The notes under the pieces: model-generated
The model's input: the letters and a program-made list of their open reading frames with translations, nothing else
Told to the model about the DNA's origin: nothing
Databases searched by the model: none
Made by a program: the position numbers and the translations under genes
Source: Burkholderiales bacterium
GTDB lineage: Bacteria > Pseudomonadota > Gammaproteobacteria > Burkholderiales > Usitatibacteraceae
Assembly: GCA_025350945.1 (NCBI GenBank)
Contig: JANXWW010000380.1
Location: 1-6,306 of the forward strand
DNA: 6,306 bases
Direction: 5' to 3'
In this document: piece after piece, positions 5,674 through 6,306 of the stretch
How positions within the stretch are numbered: the first letter of the stretch is position 1
How the letters are laid out: every line of letters starts with the position of its first letter

Positions 5674-6306
5674 ATGCAGGCTGGTGTGGAAATTGATAAC
5701 TTGACGGTATTGAAAAGTGAAATTCGCGAGGCTCTTATTTCGCAACGCGAAACCACATATGCACTTTACCGCGATTTGCCGGAAGCATTCTGGGTGCCCG
5801 CGAATGTGCCTTACGGTGTCAATATCAACCCGCCGCTGTGGGAGCTTTCGCATATTGCGTGGTTTCAGGAATATTTTGCAGTTCGTTTGCCTGGCCGTGA
5901 TGCGGACGAGACCAAATCGTGCTTCGCCGATGCGGACGCGCTATTCGATTCGCGCCATGTCGCGCATCGATCCCGCTGGACGAATCAGTATCCATCGCGT
6001 GATATGTGCTTCGCGTTTATGCGTGATTCGCATGATCGTACGCTTAAGGCTTTGCAGCAATCGAGCGCAGAAAATATTCACCATTTTCAGCTCGTCGTTG
6101 CGCATGAAAACATGCACGCTGAAGCGATTGCGATGACCTTGGTGGCACTTAATTTGCCGCTGCCGATTGAGGTGCCGACGCGTAAACAGTTGATGGCGAA
6201 ACCGACTGATATTGCGTTCGCAGGGGGCGAAATTTTATTGGGCGCGCTTGATGATGTGAATCCAGGCCGCTATCAGTTTTGTAATGAGCTGCCGCCGCAT
6301 CGCGTG
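5674..6306 (+). CDS. senA: Selenoneine synthase SenA (5' part, EgtB-family iron enzyme)
   Basis: SenA is the EgtB relative that uses nonheme iron and O2 to couple a selenosugar to hercynine in selenoneine synthesis. The first 211 residues are present and the frame is open at the right edge, so the FGE-sulfatase domain is almost wholly missing. The DinB-like domain shows INPPLWELSHIAWFQEYF at 51-68, with H60 at the iron-ligand position, and HENMHAE at 144-150, which is HX3HXE. The sulfatase-like domain begins near FAGGEILLGA at 182-191. WELSHIAWFQE differs from the WHLAHTSWFFE of the EgtB in this window, and the senB neighbour points to SenA rather than a second EgtB. An in-frame TGA two codons upstream makes ATG 5674 the earliest start; the Shine-Dalgarno match is weak. 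Confidence is high for the EgtB/SenA superfamily and somewhat lower for SenA itself, because the substrate-binding C-terminus is not visible. Confidence 0.9.
   Translation, partial: MQAGVEIDNLTVLKSEIREALISQRETTYALYRDLPEAFWVPANVPYGVNINPPLWELSHIAWFQEYFAVRLPGRDADETKSCFADADALFDSRHVAHRSRWTNQYPSRDMCFAFMRDSHDRTLKALQQSSAENIHHFQLVVAHENMHAEAIAMTLVALNLPLPIEVPTRKQLMAKPTDIAFAGGEILLGALDDVNPGRYQFCNELPPHRV

Noticed and set aside
5717..6136. 139-codon plus-strand frame overlapping senA
   Set aside because: It is the +1 shadow of senA; its Arg/Cys-rich product has no family features, whereas the senA frame holds the iron-binding motifs.

Overview
The window is proteobacterial chromosomal DNA of moderate GC, most likely from a betaproteobacterium or a relative. 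That rests on gene content (a TonB-dependent receptor, and SenA/SenB/SelD with EgtB) and cannot be fixed further from this sequence. Coding density is high. Everything lies on the minus strand except the last gene.

Right half (about 3.5-6.3 kb): this appears to be a selenoneine biosynthesis (sen) locus. It holds senA (5' part only, plus strand, runs off the right edge), which encodes the DinB/FGE-sulfatase-type iron enzyme expected to join a selenosugar to hercynine. Only 30 bp away and divergent is senB, a GT4-fold glycosyltransferase of the selenosugar synthase type. Downstream of senB on the same strand is a selenophosphate synthetase gene (selD, here in the senC position). Read together: SelD makes selenophosphate, SenB transfers selenium to a UDP-sugar to give a selenosugar, and SenA couples it to hercynine on the way to selenoneine.

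Middle (about 2.06-3.38 kb): a full-length canonical egtB (ergothioneine sulfoxide synthase) follows selD on the same strand. The locus therefore carries both the sulfur (EgtB) and selenium (SenA) versions of the same C-Se/C-S bond-forming chemistry. The hercynine-producing methyltransferase EgtD is not in the window.

Between egtB and the left block (about 1.9-2.05 kb) is a 147-bp non-coding element with long imperfect terminal inverted repeats. It looks like a MITE or a collapsed insertion sequence. A separate perfect 17-bp palindrome lies beside it, upstream of the next gene.

Left block (1-1.85 kb): a small exported protein with DUF2946-like features is followed by the 5' two-thirds or so of a ZnuD-type TonB-dependent outer-membrane receptor, which runs off the left edge. 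This pair looks like a metal (zinc) or metal-complex uptake unit. No link to the selenoneine genes can be shown beyond proximity.

No rRNA, tRNA or CRISPR array was seen.
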